A stretch of 8,843 nt of DNA from Arenibacter sp963972175 (GTDB lineage: Bacteria > Bacteroidota > Bacteroidia > Flavobacteriales > Flavobacteriaceae). A model generated the notes under the pieces. That model was not told the origin of the DNA. It searched no databases and saw only the letters and a program-made list of their open reading frames with translations. The translations under genes were made by a program, and so were the position numbers. Shown here piece by piece: positions 1-6,747 of the stretch (position 1 is the first letter of the stretch; each line of letters begins with the position of its first letter). The stretch lies in assembly GCA_963972175.1 (NCBI GenBank), contig CAXAVP010000184.1:1-8843 (forward strand), written 5' to 3'.

Positions 1-1181
1 GTGTTCAGGTGTTTTAGATGCTTGTCCTTGGGGAGCGACATAAAGCTGTAAATGATGGGGATGATCAATAGGGATAGCACAAATATCCCGATAATATTGA
101 TAGAGGCTACAATGCCAAATTCCTTTAATAGCTTGCTGTCCGTTATAATAAAGGTGGCAAATCCCGATGCTGTTGTAACGTTGGTCATAAGGGTAGCGTT
201 GCCAATTTTGGATATTACCCTTTGTAGCGATAGCGCCTGGTTACCGTGTTTCTTAACCTCCTGTTGGTATTTGTTGATCAAGAAGATGCAATTAGGAATC
301 CCGATCACGATGATCAAAGGGGGTATCAAAGCGGTTAAGACCGTGATTTCGTATTGTAGCAGGCCTAGGATGCCAAACGCCCACATTACACCAATAATTA
401 CCACGAACATAGATATAATGGTGGCTCTAAAACTTCTGAAGAAGAAAAAGAAAATTAGGGAGGTGACCCCAAGTGCTGCAAGAATAAATTTCCCAATTTC
501 ATCAATAATATTCTGGGAATTCATGGTTCTGATGTAGGGCATGCCTGAAATTCTAACATCAAGTCCAGTTTCCTTTTCAAAGTTTGTCACCAAGGTGGTT
601 AAATCTCCCAATATAAAGTCTTTCCTAACGGAGGTGTTTACAATATCCTTGTCCAGGTATATAACACTGCGTATGATATTTGACTTTTTATTGTAGATAA
701 GATTGTCGTAGAAAGGAAGTTCGTTAAAGAGGTGGTGGGTTACACTGTCCACTTCCTTTTTGGTTTCAGGAGCCCTTTTTAGAAAAGGCTGCATTATAAA
801 TTCCTGCTTTACGGTATCTTTTACAAGTTCTTGTAGGTTGTCTGTAGATAAAACAAAATCTACTTCGGGGAAGGCGCCTAATTGTTTGCTGAGCTTGTTC
901 CAGCGATTAAATTTTTCAGGGGTGTAGAGATTACTGTCCTTGACGGCCATGACAATTACATTGCCCTCCTCCCCAAACTGCTCCAAAAAGGCTTGGTATT
1001 CCAAGTTTACCGGATGATGGTCGGGCAGTAGGTTGGCCTGGGAATTGGAAAACCTCATTTTGTCCCATTGCATGGACATAAAGAAGGTCGTGATTGCTAA
1101 AATTAATAGAATTAGAATTCTGTTCCTAAGTATTATCCGGGCTACTTTTGCCCAAAAACCTTGCGTAAGTTTTGCAACCAT
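1..1181 (-). CDS. MMPL/RND-superfamily transporter, N-terminal part (runs off left edge)
   Basis: Minus-strand translation from ATG at 1181 stays open for 393 codons to the window edge, so the C-terminal half is missing. Visible are a membrane helix at about residues 20-37, a periplasmic domain at about 40-225 and a cluster of hydrophobic helices at about 229-248, 252-277, 281-304, 333-348 and 355-382. This is the first half-repeat of an RND exporter of the MMPL/Patched type, which usually moves lipids or hydrophobic compounds across the inner membrane. The stretch GIPNCIFLINKY (294-305) lies where relatives usually have a G-x-D-Y-type motif; proline and asparagine occupy the acidic position. 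An in-frame TAA directly before the ATG fixes the start, and AGAGG lies about 9 bases upstream. It follows frr across a terminator, so it is probably transcribed separately. The family is fairly certain, the substrate unknown. Confidence 0.88.
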   Translation of the reverse strand, partial: MVAKLTQGFWAKVARIILRNRILILLILAITTFFMSMQWDKMRFSNSQANLLPDHHPVNLEYQAFLEQFGEEGNVIVMAVKDSNLYTPEKFNRWNKLSKQLGAFPEVDFVLSTDNLQELVKDTVKQEFIMQPFLKRAPETKKEVDSVTHHLFNELPFYDNLIYNKKSNIIRSVIYLDKDIVNTSVRKDFILGDLTTLVTNFEKETGLDVRISGMPYIRTMNSQNIIDEIGKFILAALGVTSLIFFFFFRSFRATIISMFVVIIGVMWAFGILGLLQYEITVLTALIPPLIIVIGIPNCIFLINKYQQEVKKHGNQALSLQRVISKIGNATLMTNVTTASGFATFIITDSKLLKEFGIVASINIIGIFVLSLLIIPIIYSFMSLPKDKHLKHLN

Positions 1182-1289
1182 TTAGTGAAACCTCTTGTTT
1201 AAAAATGCCATTTGTGGCACACGATCTGTTCGTTCCAATAACCTATCATTATGATATTGGGTATGTTGGATCTAAAATTAATTCGAGCG

Positions 1290-1297
1290 CAAAGGTA
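1290..1297 (-). promoter_or_regulatory. Candidate -7 promoter box for the MMPL-type transporter
   Basis: On the minus strand this reads TACCTTTG, an exact match to the Bacteroidota -7 consensus TAnnTTTG, about 110 bases before the transporter start and downstream of the frr terminator. No clear TTG -33 element lies at the usual spacing, so the call is tentative. Confidence 0.35.
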
Positions 1298-1367
1298 TAG
1301 AATGATTGTTATTGTTCCTAGGAAGCTAGCTTTAAATAATAGCTTGTAGTGGTTTGGTCCTAAATAG

Positions 1368-1401
1368 AAAGAGCGACCTCATTGGTCGCTCTTTATTTTT
1401 T
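1368..1401. terminator. Rho-independent terminator after frr (possibly bidirectional)
   Basis: AAAGAGCGACC (1368-1378) pairs perfectly with GGTCGCTCTTT (1384-1394) around the 5-base loop TCATT. On the minus strand it begins about 20 bases after the frr stop and is followed by a short, imperfect T run (TTTCTATTT). On the plus strand it is followed by a much longer T run. It can end the pyrH-frr transcript and might also block antisense transcription arriving from the transporter side. Confidence 0.85.
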
Positions 1402-1414
1402 TTTGTTATGGTCG

Positions 1415-1969
1415 TTAGACTTTCATGATCTCGGCCTCTTTAACCTCAAAAATGGCGTCTATTTTTTTTATGTATTTGTCTGTCAATGCCTGTACGTCTG
1501 CCTCTGCATTCTTTTGAAGGTCCTCGGATACATCCAGGCCACGGATTTCTTTATTGGCTTCCTGCCTGGCGTTACGTACACCTATCTTGGCGTCTTCGGC
1601 CTCAGCTTTGGCTTGTTTTGCCAAGTCCCTTCTGCGTTCCTCCGTTAATGGGGGCACGTTAATAATTACAAAATCACCATTGTTCATGGGGTTAAAGCCC
1701 AAGTTGGCGTTCATAATCGCCTTTTCTATTTCTTGTAGCATATTCTTTTCCCAAGGTTGCACAGATATGGTCCTTGCATCCGGGGTGTTTACATTTGCTA
1801 CCTGAGCTAGGGGGGTTGGCGAACCATAATATTCCACCATAACACTGGAGAGCATAACAGGGCTTGCTTTTCCGGCCCTAATTTTAACCAACATTTTTTC
1901 CAAGTGGGCTATGGCGCTATCCATTCCTTCTTTGGTAGTGTCCAGTATAAATTTAATTTCATCGTCCAT
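1415..1969 (-). CDS. frr: Ribosome recycling factor
   Basis: Cytosolic factor that, with EF-G, splits the post-termination ribosome so its subunits can be reused. The 184-residue length matches the family norm of about 185. Family signatures are present: RAGKASP at 31-37, YYGSPTPL at 47-54, VPPLTEERR at 105-113 and VRNARQEA at 131-138. The three-helix-bundle segments are the N-terminal helix (about 1-30) and the long charged helices at about 108-184. It lies 41 bases after the pyrH stop on the same strand, which suggests a pyrH-frr operon, and a terminator hairpin starts about 20 bases after its TAA stop. The start MDDEIKF is the usual form, and the gene appears intact. Confidence 0.97.
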   Translation of the reverse strand: MDDEIKFILDTTKEGMDSAIAHLEKMLVKIRAGKASPVMLSSVMVEYYGSPTPLAQVANVNTPDARTISVQPWEKNMLQEIEKAIMNANLGFNPMNNGDFVIINVPPLTEERRRDLAKQAKAEAEDAKIGVRNARQEANKEIRGLDVSEDLQKNAEADVQALTDKYIKKIDAIFEVKEAEIMKV

Positions 1970-2010
1970 ATGCTAATTATTTAGTTTGATCAATCACAAA
2001 TAGTGCCAAA

Positions 2011-2718
2011 TTATAAATTTACTACCGTTCCTATATTTTCCCCGGAAAGCAATTTCATGAGGTTGCCTTTTTTGTTCATATCGAAAACAACGATGGGCAA
2101 TTCGTTTTCCTGACTTAGGGTAAAGGCGGTAGTGTCCATCACTTTTAGTCCTTTGTTGAGTACATCCTTAAAAGAGATGGTGTCAAACTTGGTGGCCGTT
2201 TTATCCTTCTCAGGATCGGAAGTGTAAATGCCATCTACCCTAGTTCCTTTAAGGATTACATCGGCTTCAATCTCAATAGCGCGCAATACGGCGGCGGAGT
2301 CTGTGGTGAAATAAGGGTTTCCTGTTCCTCCCCCAAAGATGACCACTCTTCCTTTTTCTAAATGTCGCATGGCCCTACGTCTAATAAAAGGCTCTGCCAC
2401 TTCGTTTATTTTTATGGCCGATTGCAAGCGGGTCTGTACTCCCTGCAATTCCAATGCGCTCTGTAAGGCCAGTCCGTTTATCACTGTTGCCAGCATTCCC
2501 ATATGGTCTCCCTGCACCCTGTCCATTCCGTTGCTGGCACCGGCCAAACCCCTGAAAATGTTGCCGCCTCCAATCACAATAGCAACTTCTATACCCTTGT
2601 CCACTACTTCCTTGATTTCCTCTGCGTATTCGGAAAGTCGCTTGGGATCTATTCCGTACTGTTTTTCTCCCATCAAGGCTTCGCCACTGAGTTTTAAAAG
2701 TATTCTTTTGTATTGCAT
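2011..2718 (-). CDS. pyrH: Uridylate kinase (UMP kinase)
   Basis: Phosphorylates UMP to UDP with ATP, feeding pyrimidine nucleotide synthesis; the bacterial enzyme is a cytosolic hexamer of the amino-acid-kinase fold, unrelated to eukaryotic UMP/CMP kinase. The 235-residue length is normal. Visible motifs are KLSGEAL at 9-15 (phosphate binding), GGGNIFRG at 50-57, GDHMGMLAT at 70-78, GGGTGNPYFTTDSAA at 129-143 (UMP site) and KGTRVDGIYTSDP at 157-169 (nucleotide site). All key positions look intact. It leads the pyrH-frr pair and is divergent from the M61 peptidase gene, with 242 bases between the two starts. The ATG at 2718 gives the standard N-terminus MQYKRILLKLSG. Confidence 0.98.
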   Translation of the reverse strand: MQYKRILLKLSGEALMGEKQYGIDPKRLSEYAEEIKEVVDKGIEVAIVIGGGNIFRGLAGASNGMDRVQGDHMGMLATVINGLALQSALELQGVQTRLQSAIKINEVAEPFIRRRAMRHLEKGRVVIFGGGTGNPYFTTDSAAVLRAIEIEADVILKGTRVDGIYTSDPEKDKTATKFDTISFKDVLNKGLKVMDTTAFTLSQENELPIVVFDMNKKGNLMKLLSGENIGTVVNL

Positions 2719-2740
2719 GTTGACATTGATTAATTCCCAG

Positions 2741-2758
2741 CAAAAATAATCAAAAATA
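2741..2758 (-). promoter_or_regulatory. pyrH: Candidate tandem -7 boxes upstream of pyrH
   Basis: On the minus strand TATTTTTG occurs twice, 10 bases apart (2748-2741 and 2758-2751). Both match TAnnTTTG, and the nearer copy lies 23 bases before the pyrH start. No TTG is visible at -33 spacing. The AT-rich context makes a chance match possible. Confidence 0.35.
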
Positions 2759-2876
2759 TTTATGAAGCACTTTGGTTTGCCTATTCATGTATACCTAATT
2801 TTTTCATAATGGCTATGGGCGCTTAAATTTATTTTATGATCTTGTGCTGGTTAAAGTAAATAAGGCTTACTTTCAA

Positions 2877-2909
2877 TTGGATATTCCATTCAGGTAGGAT
2901 TTATTATTG
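2877..2909 (+). promoter_or_regulatory. Candidate Bacteroidota-type promoter for the M61 peptidase gene
   Basis: TTG (2877-2879), a 22-base spacer and TATTATTG (2902-2909) resemble the TTG / TAnnTTTG promoter with one mismatch in the -7 box. It lies about 50 bases before the ATG. A weaker alternative is TTG at 2842-2844 with TACTTTCA starting at 2868. Confidence 0.35.
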
Positions 2910-2960
2910 CAGCTTTGGGCCTGGTGTCCACTGAGGTTTTAAAATAAAAATGAATTAAAA

Positions 2961-4853
2961 ATGACAAACAGTTTTAGTGTATTTAAGAAGATTATGCTTT
3001 TTGGGGCAACCGTTTTGATCTTACACGGTTGCGGGACCTCCAAGTCGGTTGTACAAGCAGAACAGGCTAGTATAGTTGCTAAATTGGACCTGGTAGAAGT
3101 TGTGGACGATAAGGTGAAGGTGGTGGTGGATCCGGGTGCTTTTAGCAATTCGGATATTTCATTTTTTATTCCCAAGACAGTGCCAGGCACCTATAGTAGT
3201 GATAACTATGGGAAATATATTGAAGGCTTTAAGGCTATTGATTATAAGGGTGATGAATTGCCTTTTGAAAAACTGGACGATAATACCTGGAAGATAGGGA
3301 ATGCAAAGGAATTGGATAAGGTTAGTTATTGGGTAAATGATACCTACGACACGGAAAATGAGGTGGCGGACAAGGTTTTTTCCCCGTCCGGTACCAATAT
3401 TCTAAAAGGCAGCAATTTTATGCTAAACCTTCACGGTTTTGTTGGTTATTTTGAAGGCTTGCAGGAACGGCCCTATACTTTACAAGTTCTTGCTCCTGAC
3501 AGTTTGGAGCCCTCTACCTCCTTGCAAAGGGGTATTCAGGATATTAAATCGCCGCAGACCGATTTTTTTGTGGCAAGTAGGTATTTTGAAGTAATAGATA
3601 ATCCAATTTTGTATGCCCGGCCCAGTACCGAGAACTTTCAGGTAAACGATATTAATGTGACCCTCAGCGTGTACTCGCCAAACGGACACTATACGGCTAC
3701 CAGTTTAAAGGGGAGCATGGAGAAAATGATGCGGGCGCAGAAAGCTTTTTTGGGACCTATCAATAGTACCAAACACTACACTATTCTTTTGTATCTTTCT
3801 ACCTTGGAGGATACCGATGCCTCCGGATTTGGGGCCTTGGAACACCATACCTCTACGGTTGTGGTAATGCCAGAGCAGATGCCCAAAGATAGGTTGGAAC
3901 AGGCTATGGTGGATATTGTATCCCATGAATTCTTTCATATTGTGACTCCCTTGACCGTTCATTCTGAAGAGATCCAATATTTTGATTTTAACGACCCTAA
4001 AATGTCCAAGCATTTGTGGATGTATGAGGGGACTACCGAATATTTTGCGAACCTTTTTCAGATTCAGCAAGGACTTATTGATGAAAAGGAATTTTATAAG
4101 CGCATAATGGAGAAGGTTTCCAATTCAAAAGCGTATGATGATGAGATGTCCTTTACGCTGATGAGCAAGAATATTTTGGATGCTCCCTATAAGGACAACT
4201 ATGCCAATGTATACGAGAAAGGGGCGCTTATCAATATGGCGCTGGATATAACCCTGAGAGAATGGAGCAATGGGGAAAAGGGAGTGCTGTGGTTAATGAA
4301 GGAGCTTTCCGGTAAATATGGAGAGTCCAAACCTTTTGAGGATGATAGGTTGATTGATGAAATCGTGGAAATGACCTATCCAGGGATAAGGGATTTCTTT
4401 GAGACCCATGTTATTGGGGATAAGCCAATAGACTATGTGGCGTATTGGGAGAAGGTAGGGCTGAAGCCAATGGAAGAGGAGGAGTCTACAGGTTATTTCT
4501 TTAATGGGGAAATGCCTTTTATTGATGTTGACCCCGCCAATGACAATACTATATTTATTAGAGAGGGGATTACCTTAAATTCCTTTTTTAAGGACTTGGG
4601 AGCCAAAGGTGGCGATGTTATAAAGCGTTTGGATGGTACGGATATTAACTTGGAGAGTATAAGGCCTATTATAGGGCTCAGTTTTGGTTGGCCGGCCGAT
4701 AGGGAAATTAAGATGTTGGTAGAAAGGGAAGGGGAGGAAGTACAACTAGAAGGAAAAGTAGGTAACCCTACGATGAAGGTAACAAAACTTGTGCCTATTC
4801 CAGGGGCTTCAGAAAAGCAACAACAACTTCGTGAGGCTTGGTTAAAAAACTAA
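2961..4853 (+). CDS. M61-family (glycyl aminopeptidase-like) metallopeptidase lipoprotein with C-terminal PDZ-like domain
   Basis: Probable zinc aminopeptidase anchored in the cell envelope. The 630-residue product begins with a lipoprotein signal: basic KK at 9-10, a hydrophobic core at 11-21 and LHGC with the lipidated Cys at 24 (the His is unusual in the box). A beta-rich N-terminal domain (about 40-240) precedes the gluzincin-like catalytic domain: GALEHHTS at 291-298, comparable to the substrate-binding GxMEN-type loop of related families, the zinc motif HEFFH at 322-326, and WMYEGTTEY at 353-361, whose Glu356 is the likely third zinc ligand. Residues about 510-605 resemble a PDZ domain, as usual in M61. 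An upstream in-frame TAA excludes a longer start. The gene sits alone on the plus strand between minus-strand translation genes and has its own terminator. Substrate and membrane side are unknown. Confidence 0.9.
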   Translation: MTNSFSVFKKIMLFGATVLILHGCGTSKSVVQAEQASIVAKLDLVEVVDDKVKVVVDPGAFSNSDISFFIPKTVPGTYSSDNYGKYIEGFKAIDYKGDELPFEKLDDNTWKIGNAKELDKVSYWVNDTYDTENEVADKVFSPSGTNILKGSNFMLNLHGFVGYFEGLQERPYTLQVLAPDSLEPSTSLQRGIQDIKSPQTDFFVASRYFEVIDNPILYARPSTENFQVNDINVTLSVYSPNGHYTATSLKGSMEKMMRAQKAFLGPINSTKHYTILLYLSTLEDTDASGFGALEHHTSTVVVMPEQMPKDRLEQAMVDIVSHEFFHIVTPLTVHSEEIQYFDFNDPKMSKHLWMYEGTTEYFANLFQIQQGLIDEKEFYKRIMEKVSNSKAYDDEMSFTLMSKNILDAPYKDNYANVYEKGALINMALDITLREWSNGEKGVLWLMKELSGKYGESKPFEDDRLIDEIVEMTYPGIRDFFETHVIGDKPIDYVAYWEKVGLKPMEEEESTGYFFNGEMPFIDVDPANDNTIFIREGITLNSFFKDLGAKGGDVIKRLDGTDINLESIRPIIGLSFGWPADREIKMLVEREGEEVQLEGKVGNPTMKVTKLVPIPGASEKQQQLREAWLKN

Positions 4854-4893
4854 GTTGTAGTGTGGCTTCTGCAATGTGGAAGTTTAAGAATTT

Positions 4894-4930
4894 AAAGCAC
4901 TGACCTTTAAGGGTGGTGCTTTTTTGTTTT
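4894..4930 (+). terminator. Rho-independent terminator of the M61 peptidase gene
   Basis: AAAGCAC (4894-4900) pairs with GTGCTTT (4916-4922). The inner bases add weaker pairs (two wobbles, one mismatch, two C-G) around a TTTAA loop. A T-rich tail follows on the plus strand. The hairpin begins about 40 bases after the peptidase stop codon. Confidence 0.8.
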
Positions 4931-5102
4931 CTATTGATTTAAGGAAGTTGCGGTAGTTGTATTTTTCTTCTGCTGTAGTAGGATGGGATTCTTTGTTTTT
5001 AGGGCAGTTTTTGGATCAAGTTTAAAACGGGTATGAATTACAAAAAGATAGAGTATGCTATTTTACGGCTGGTGTTCCGTTCATTTTTCGGATTGCCCAA
5101 AT

Positions 5103-5387
5103 GCACAGCATTAGCTGCGCCTAATCTCGAATTAGTAATAAATCATCAATTTCATAGATACCAATAAAAGTCAATAAGCCAGGCCATGAATAAAAAACGA
5201 ACCAGGGCCGTTAAACTAAGGTGTGGTGTACCTTATGTTTTGAGTAGCCAGGCGTAGACAAGGATTGGTTGATTTTAAATTTTTTTAAATCTACGCACTT
5301 TACAAGGCCCCACCCTCTAGGCCGCTTTCACTTGGGTGAAATGCTCCATGAATGCCTGCCTTCCGGTAGGAAGGGCTTCCCAAGCCC
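5103..5387. repeat. Cluster of short perfect or near-perfect stem-loops
   Basis: Stem-loops read directly: GCACAGC/GCTGCGC (5103-5120, loop ATTA, one A-C mismatch); CTAAT/ATTAG (5121-5135), directly abutting; TAAGGT/ACCTTA (5217-5235); GCGTAGA/TCTACGC (5252-5296) enclosing an AT-rich inverted repeat; TTTCAC/GTGAAA (5326-5341, loop TTGG), extendable by GC/GC to 5324-5344; CCTTCC/GGAAGG (5359-5374, loop GGTA); and GGGCTT/AAGCCC (5373-5387, loop CCC), which overlaps the previous stem by two bases so the two may compete. A direct repeat AGCCAGGC occurs at 5177 and 5246. The density suggests a structured RNA or an intergenic repeat element; the strand is not determined. Confidence 0.55.
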
Positions 5388-5527
5388 AATGTGTTAACCA
5401 CTTGATTTAAGAGGAAATTTAAAAATAGGTCGTTTCTTTGTTGCTTAAACCTACATAGTGCCGATAAATCATAGTGTCCTGTTCAGAGTACCGTTGACCA
5501 TTGCGTGCAAATCATCTTGTTTGGTAG

Positions 5528-5548
5528 ATCTTCTTCCGTGGAGGAGAT
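5528..5548. repeat. 9-bp stem-loop in the tsf-side intergenic block
   Basis: ATCTTCTTC pairs with GAGGAGAT and its preceding G around loop CGT, giving nine pairs with two G-T wobbles. It lies within the start-less open frame and forms the first of three regularly placed hairpins. Confidence 0.45.
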
Positions 5549-5602
5549 GGCATGGACGTAAAGAATTGTTGAAGCCTTGTAAATAATTTAGGACATGGCA
5601 TC

Positions 5603-5632
5603 GGTCCTTAAAATCTGGAGATTTTAGGGACC
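5603..5632. repeat. 13-bp perfect hairpin
   Basis: GGTCCTTAAAATC (5603-5615) pairs with GATTTTAGGGACC (5620-5632) around the 4-base loop TGGA, with one G-T wobble. No T run follows on either strand, so it is not a normal rho-independent terminator. Confidence 0.7.
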
Positions 5633-5660
5633 TTATAGAGAAGAAGGGTCTTTTCTTTTG

Positions 5661-5694
5661 TTTCGTTTTCTTTGGACAAGCAAAGAAAATGAAA
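5661..5694. repeat. 14-bp hairpin
   Basis: TTTTCTTTG (5666-5674) pairs with CAAAGAAAA (5681-5689) around loop GACAAG. A G-T wobble (5665/5690) and TTTC/GAAA (5661-5664/5691-5694) extend it to 14 pairs. It starts 28 bases after the 13-bp hairpin. Neither side has the T run expected of a terminator. Confidence 0.7.
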
Positions 5695-5844
5695 GAATAC
5701 TTATAGCTTAAGGTTTGTTCGATTCTTCCAAATAAATAGAAGAAACATTAAAAAAAGAAAACAATTGATTATAGTCACAATTTTGACTTAAACACAACAT
5801 TTGTTCCTTATCCCAGTTTTTATTCAGGGGATGTGCTGCCTAAA

Positions 5845-5881
5845 TAAAAAACCCGCCATTACTACTGTAGTGGCGGGTTTT
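5845..5881 (-). terminator. tsf: Strong rho-independent terminator of tsf
   Basis: AAAACCCGCCA (5848-5858) pairs perfectly with TGGCGGGTTTT (5871-5881) around a 12-base loop. On the minus strand the hairpin starts about 24 bases after the tsf stop and is followed by further T residues. The GC-rich 11-bp stem makes this the clearest terminator in the window and marks the end of the ribosomal-protein/tsf transcript. Confidence 0.93.
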
Positions 5882-5905
5882 AGTTGTTAGCTTATTGCTG
5901 TGGTC

Positions 5906-6730
5906 TTATCCCAAAGCAACTCTTTTAAATCCGGTAACTTCCAAGCTGGAATCTACAGATTTAACGTATTGTGCTACACTTTGTTTGCTGTCCTTGATAA
6001 AATCTTGGTTAACCAAAGTGTTGTCTTTGTAGAAACGTTTTATTTTTCCTTTGGTGATGTTGTCCAACATCGCTTCTGGTTTTCCTTCCTGACGCAATTG
6101 ATCTTTGGCAATTTCAATTTCCTTGTCAATAATGGATTGGTCTACACCTTCCTCGTTCAAGGCAACTGGGTTCATTGCGGCAGCCTGCATGGCAACATCT
6201 TTAGCTGCGGTTTCTGCACCTTCGACAGCAGCAGAAAGTCCTACCAAAGTGGCAATTTTGTTTCCTGCGTGGATGTAAGATCCAACGAAGGGAGCTGATA
6301 GTTTGCTAAACCCACCAATTTCAATTTTCTCACCAATTACTCCGGTTTGCTCAGTAAGTTTGTCCTGAACCGAAATTCCGTTAAAATCAGCTTGCAAGAA
6401 ATCCTCTTTGGCATCATATTGAAGGGCAAGATCGGCCAAATCGTTGGCCAAAGAAACAAAAGAATCGTTTTTCGCAACGAAATCAGTTTCACAGTTCAAA
6501 GAGATAATAACTCCTGTGGTGCTGTCTGCATTCACTTTTGCGATGGCAGCTCCTTCAGAAGATTCCCTGTCGGCTCTTTTAGCAGCAACTTTTTGTCCTT
6601 TTTTACGTAGGATTTCAATTGCTTTTTCAAGATTTCCTTCAGCTTCAACCAATGCATTCTTGCAATCCATCATGCCAGCACCAGTTGTTTTTCTTAATTT
6701 GTTTACCTCAGCGGCGGTAATTTTAGCCAT
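5906..6730 (-). CDS. tsf: Translation elongation factor Ts
   Basis: Nucleotide exchange factor that releases GDP from EF-Tu so it can bind GTP and aminoacyl-tRNA again; cytosolic. The 274 residues fall within the family range. The N-terminal UBA-like domain (about 1-50) carries the expected KLRKTTGAGMMDCKNAL pattern at 11-27. The core opens with the signature CETDFVAKND at 80-89, whose Asp-Phe pair contacts EF-Tu. HAGNKIATLVGL at 154-165 and a C-terminal segment ending in KRFYKDNTLVNQDFIKD (231-247) are typical. It follows rpsB after 94 bases on the same strand, with a long hairpin between them, and ends at a strong terminator. No Shine-Dalgarno sequence is evident; the leader before the ATG is A-rich. 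Confidence 0.98.
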   Translation of the reverse strand: MAKITAAEVNKLRKTTGAGMMDCKNALVEAEGNLEKAIEILRKKGQKVAAKRADRESSEGAAIAKVNADSTTGVIISLNCETDFVAKNDSFVSLANDLADLALQYDAKEDFLQADFNGISVQDKLTEQTGVIGEKIEIGGFSKLSAPFVGSYIHAGNKIATLVGLSAAVEGAETAAKDVAMQAAAMNPVALNEEGVDQSIIDKEIEIAKDQLRQEGKPEAMLDNITKGKIKRFYKDNTLVNQDFIKDSKQSVAQYVKSVDSSLEVTGFKRVALG

Positions 6731-6747
6731 TTTATGTTGTTTTAATT

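Larger units (their letters stand above)
5469..5747 (-). other. 92-codon open frame without a usable start codon; possible relic or repeat element
   Basis: The minus strand is open for 92 codons from just after a TAA (5750-5748) to a TGA (5471-5469). The only ATG is at codon 83, so this is unlikely to be a normal gene. The predicted string includes FFACPKKTKQKKRPF and LKSPDFKDRCHVLNYLQ. From memory, unverified, strings of this kind turn up repeatedly as short hypothetical proteins in intergenic regions of Flavobacteriia, which would make it a conserved nucleotide repeat rather than a protein. Its span contains the hairpins at 5528-5548, 5603-5632 and 5661-5694, so structural constraint could explain why the frame stays open. 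Confidence 0.3.
4931..5844. other. Gene-poor intergenic block between the M61 gene and tsf
   Basis: About 0.9 kb with no convincing coding gene on either strand. Bases 4931-5100 show nothing specific. Bases 5103-5694 are dense in stem-loops, described separately. Bases 5700-5840 are AT-rich and hold only an imperfect 16-bp palindrome at 5773-5788 with arms AGTCA/TGACT. The block is bounded by two convergent terminators, 4894-4930 for the peptidase and 5845-5881 for tsf, so any transcript made here should be independent of its neighbours. Such length is unusual for an otherwise compact region and fits either a decayed insertion or an unannotated RNA. Confidence 0.7.

Noticed and set aside
52..537. 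161-codon plus-strand ORF at the left edge
   Set aside because: It is antisense to the MMPL-type transporter, whose minus-strand frame stays open over the same bases and has clear family sequence. The plus-strand product matches nothing I recognise.
2339..2749. Plus- and minus-strand ORFs overlapping the start of pyrH
   Set aside because: Both are out-of-frame shadows of the well-supported pyrH gene; the repetitive Arg/Gly/Ser content of the minus one is typical of a frame-shifted reading.
5033..5167. 44-codon plus-strand ORF in the intergenic block
   Set aside because: It begins at an ATG without ribosome binding support, covers two abutting hairpins, and ends after an undistinguished peptide. 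More likely part of the structured element than a gene, though a homology search could change this.
5252..5387. Possible tRNA, tmRNA, SRP or RNase P RNA in the hairpin cluster
   Set aside because: I looked for the T-loop GTTCRA pattern with a cloverleaf, the RNase P conserved core and SRP helix 8 motifs, and saw none.
4931..5844. CRISPR array or insertion sequence in the gene-free block
   Set aside because: There are no regularly spaced direct repeats, no long terminal inverted repeats bounding the block and no transposase fragment that I can recognise.
5900..6298. 132-codon plus-strand ORF over tsf
   Set aside because: Fully antisense to tsf, which carries intact EF-Ts motifs.
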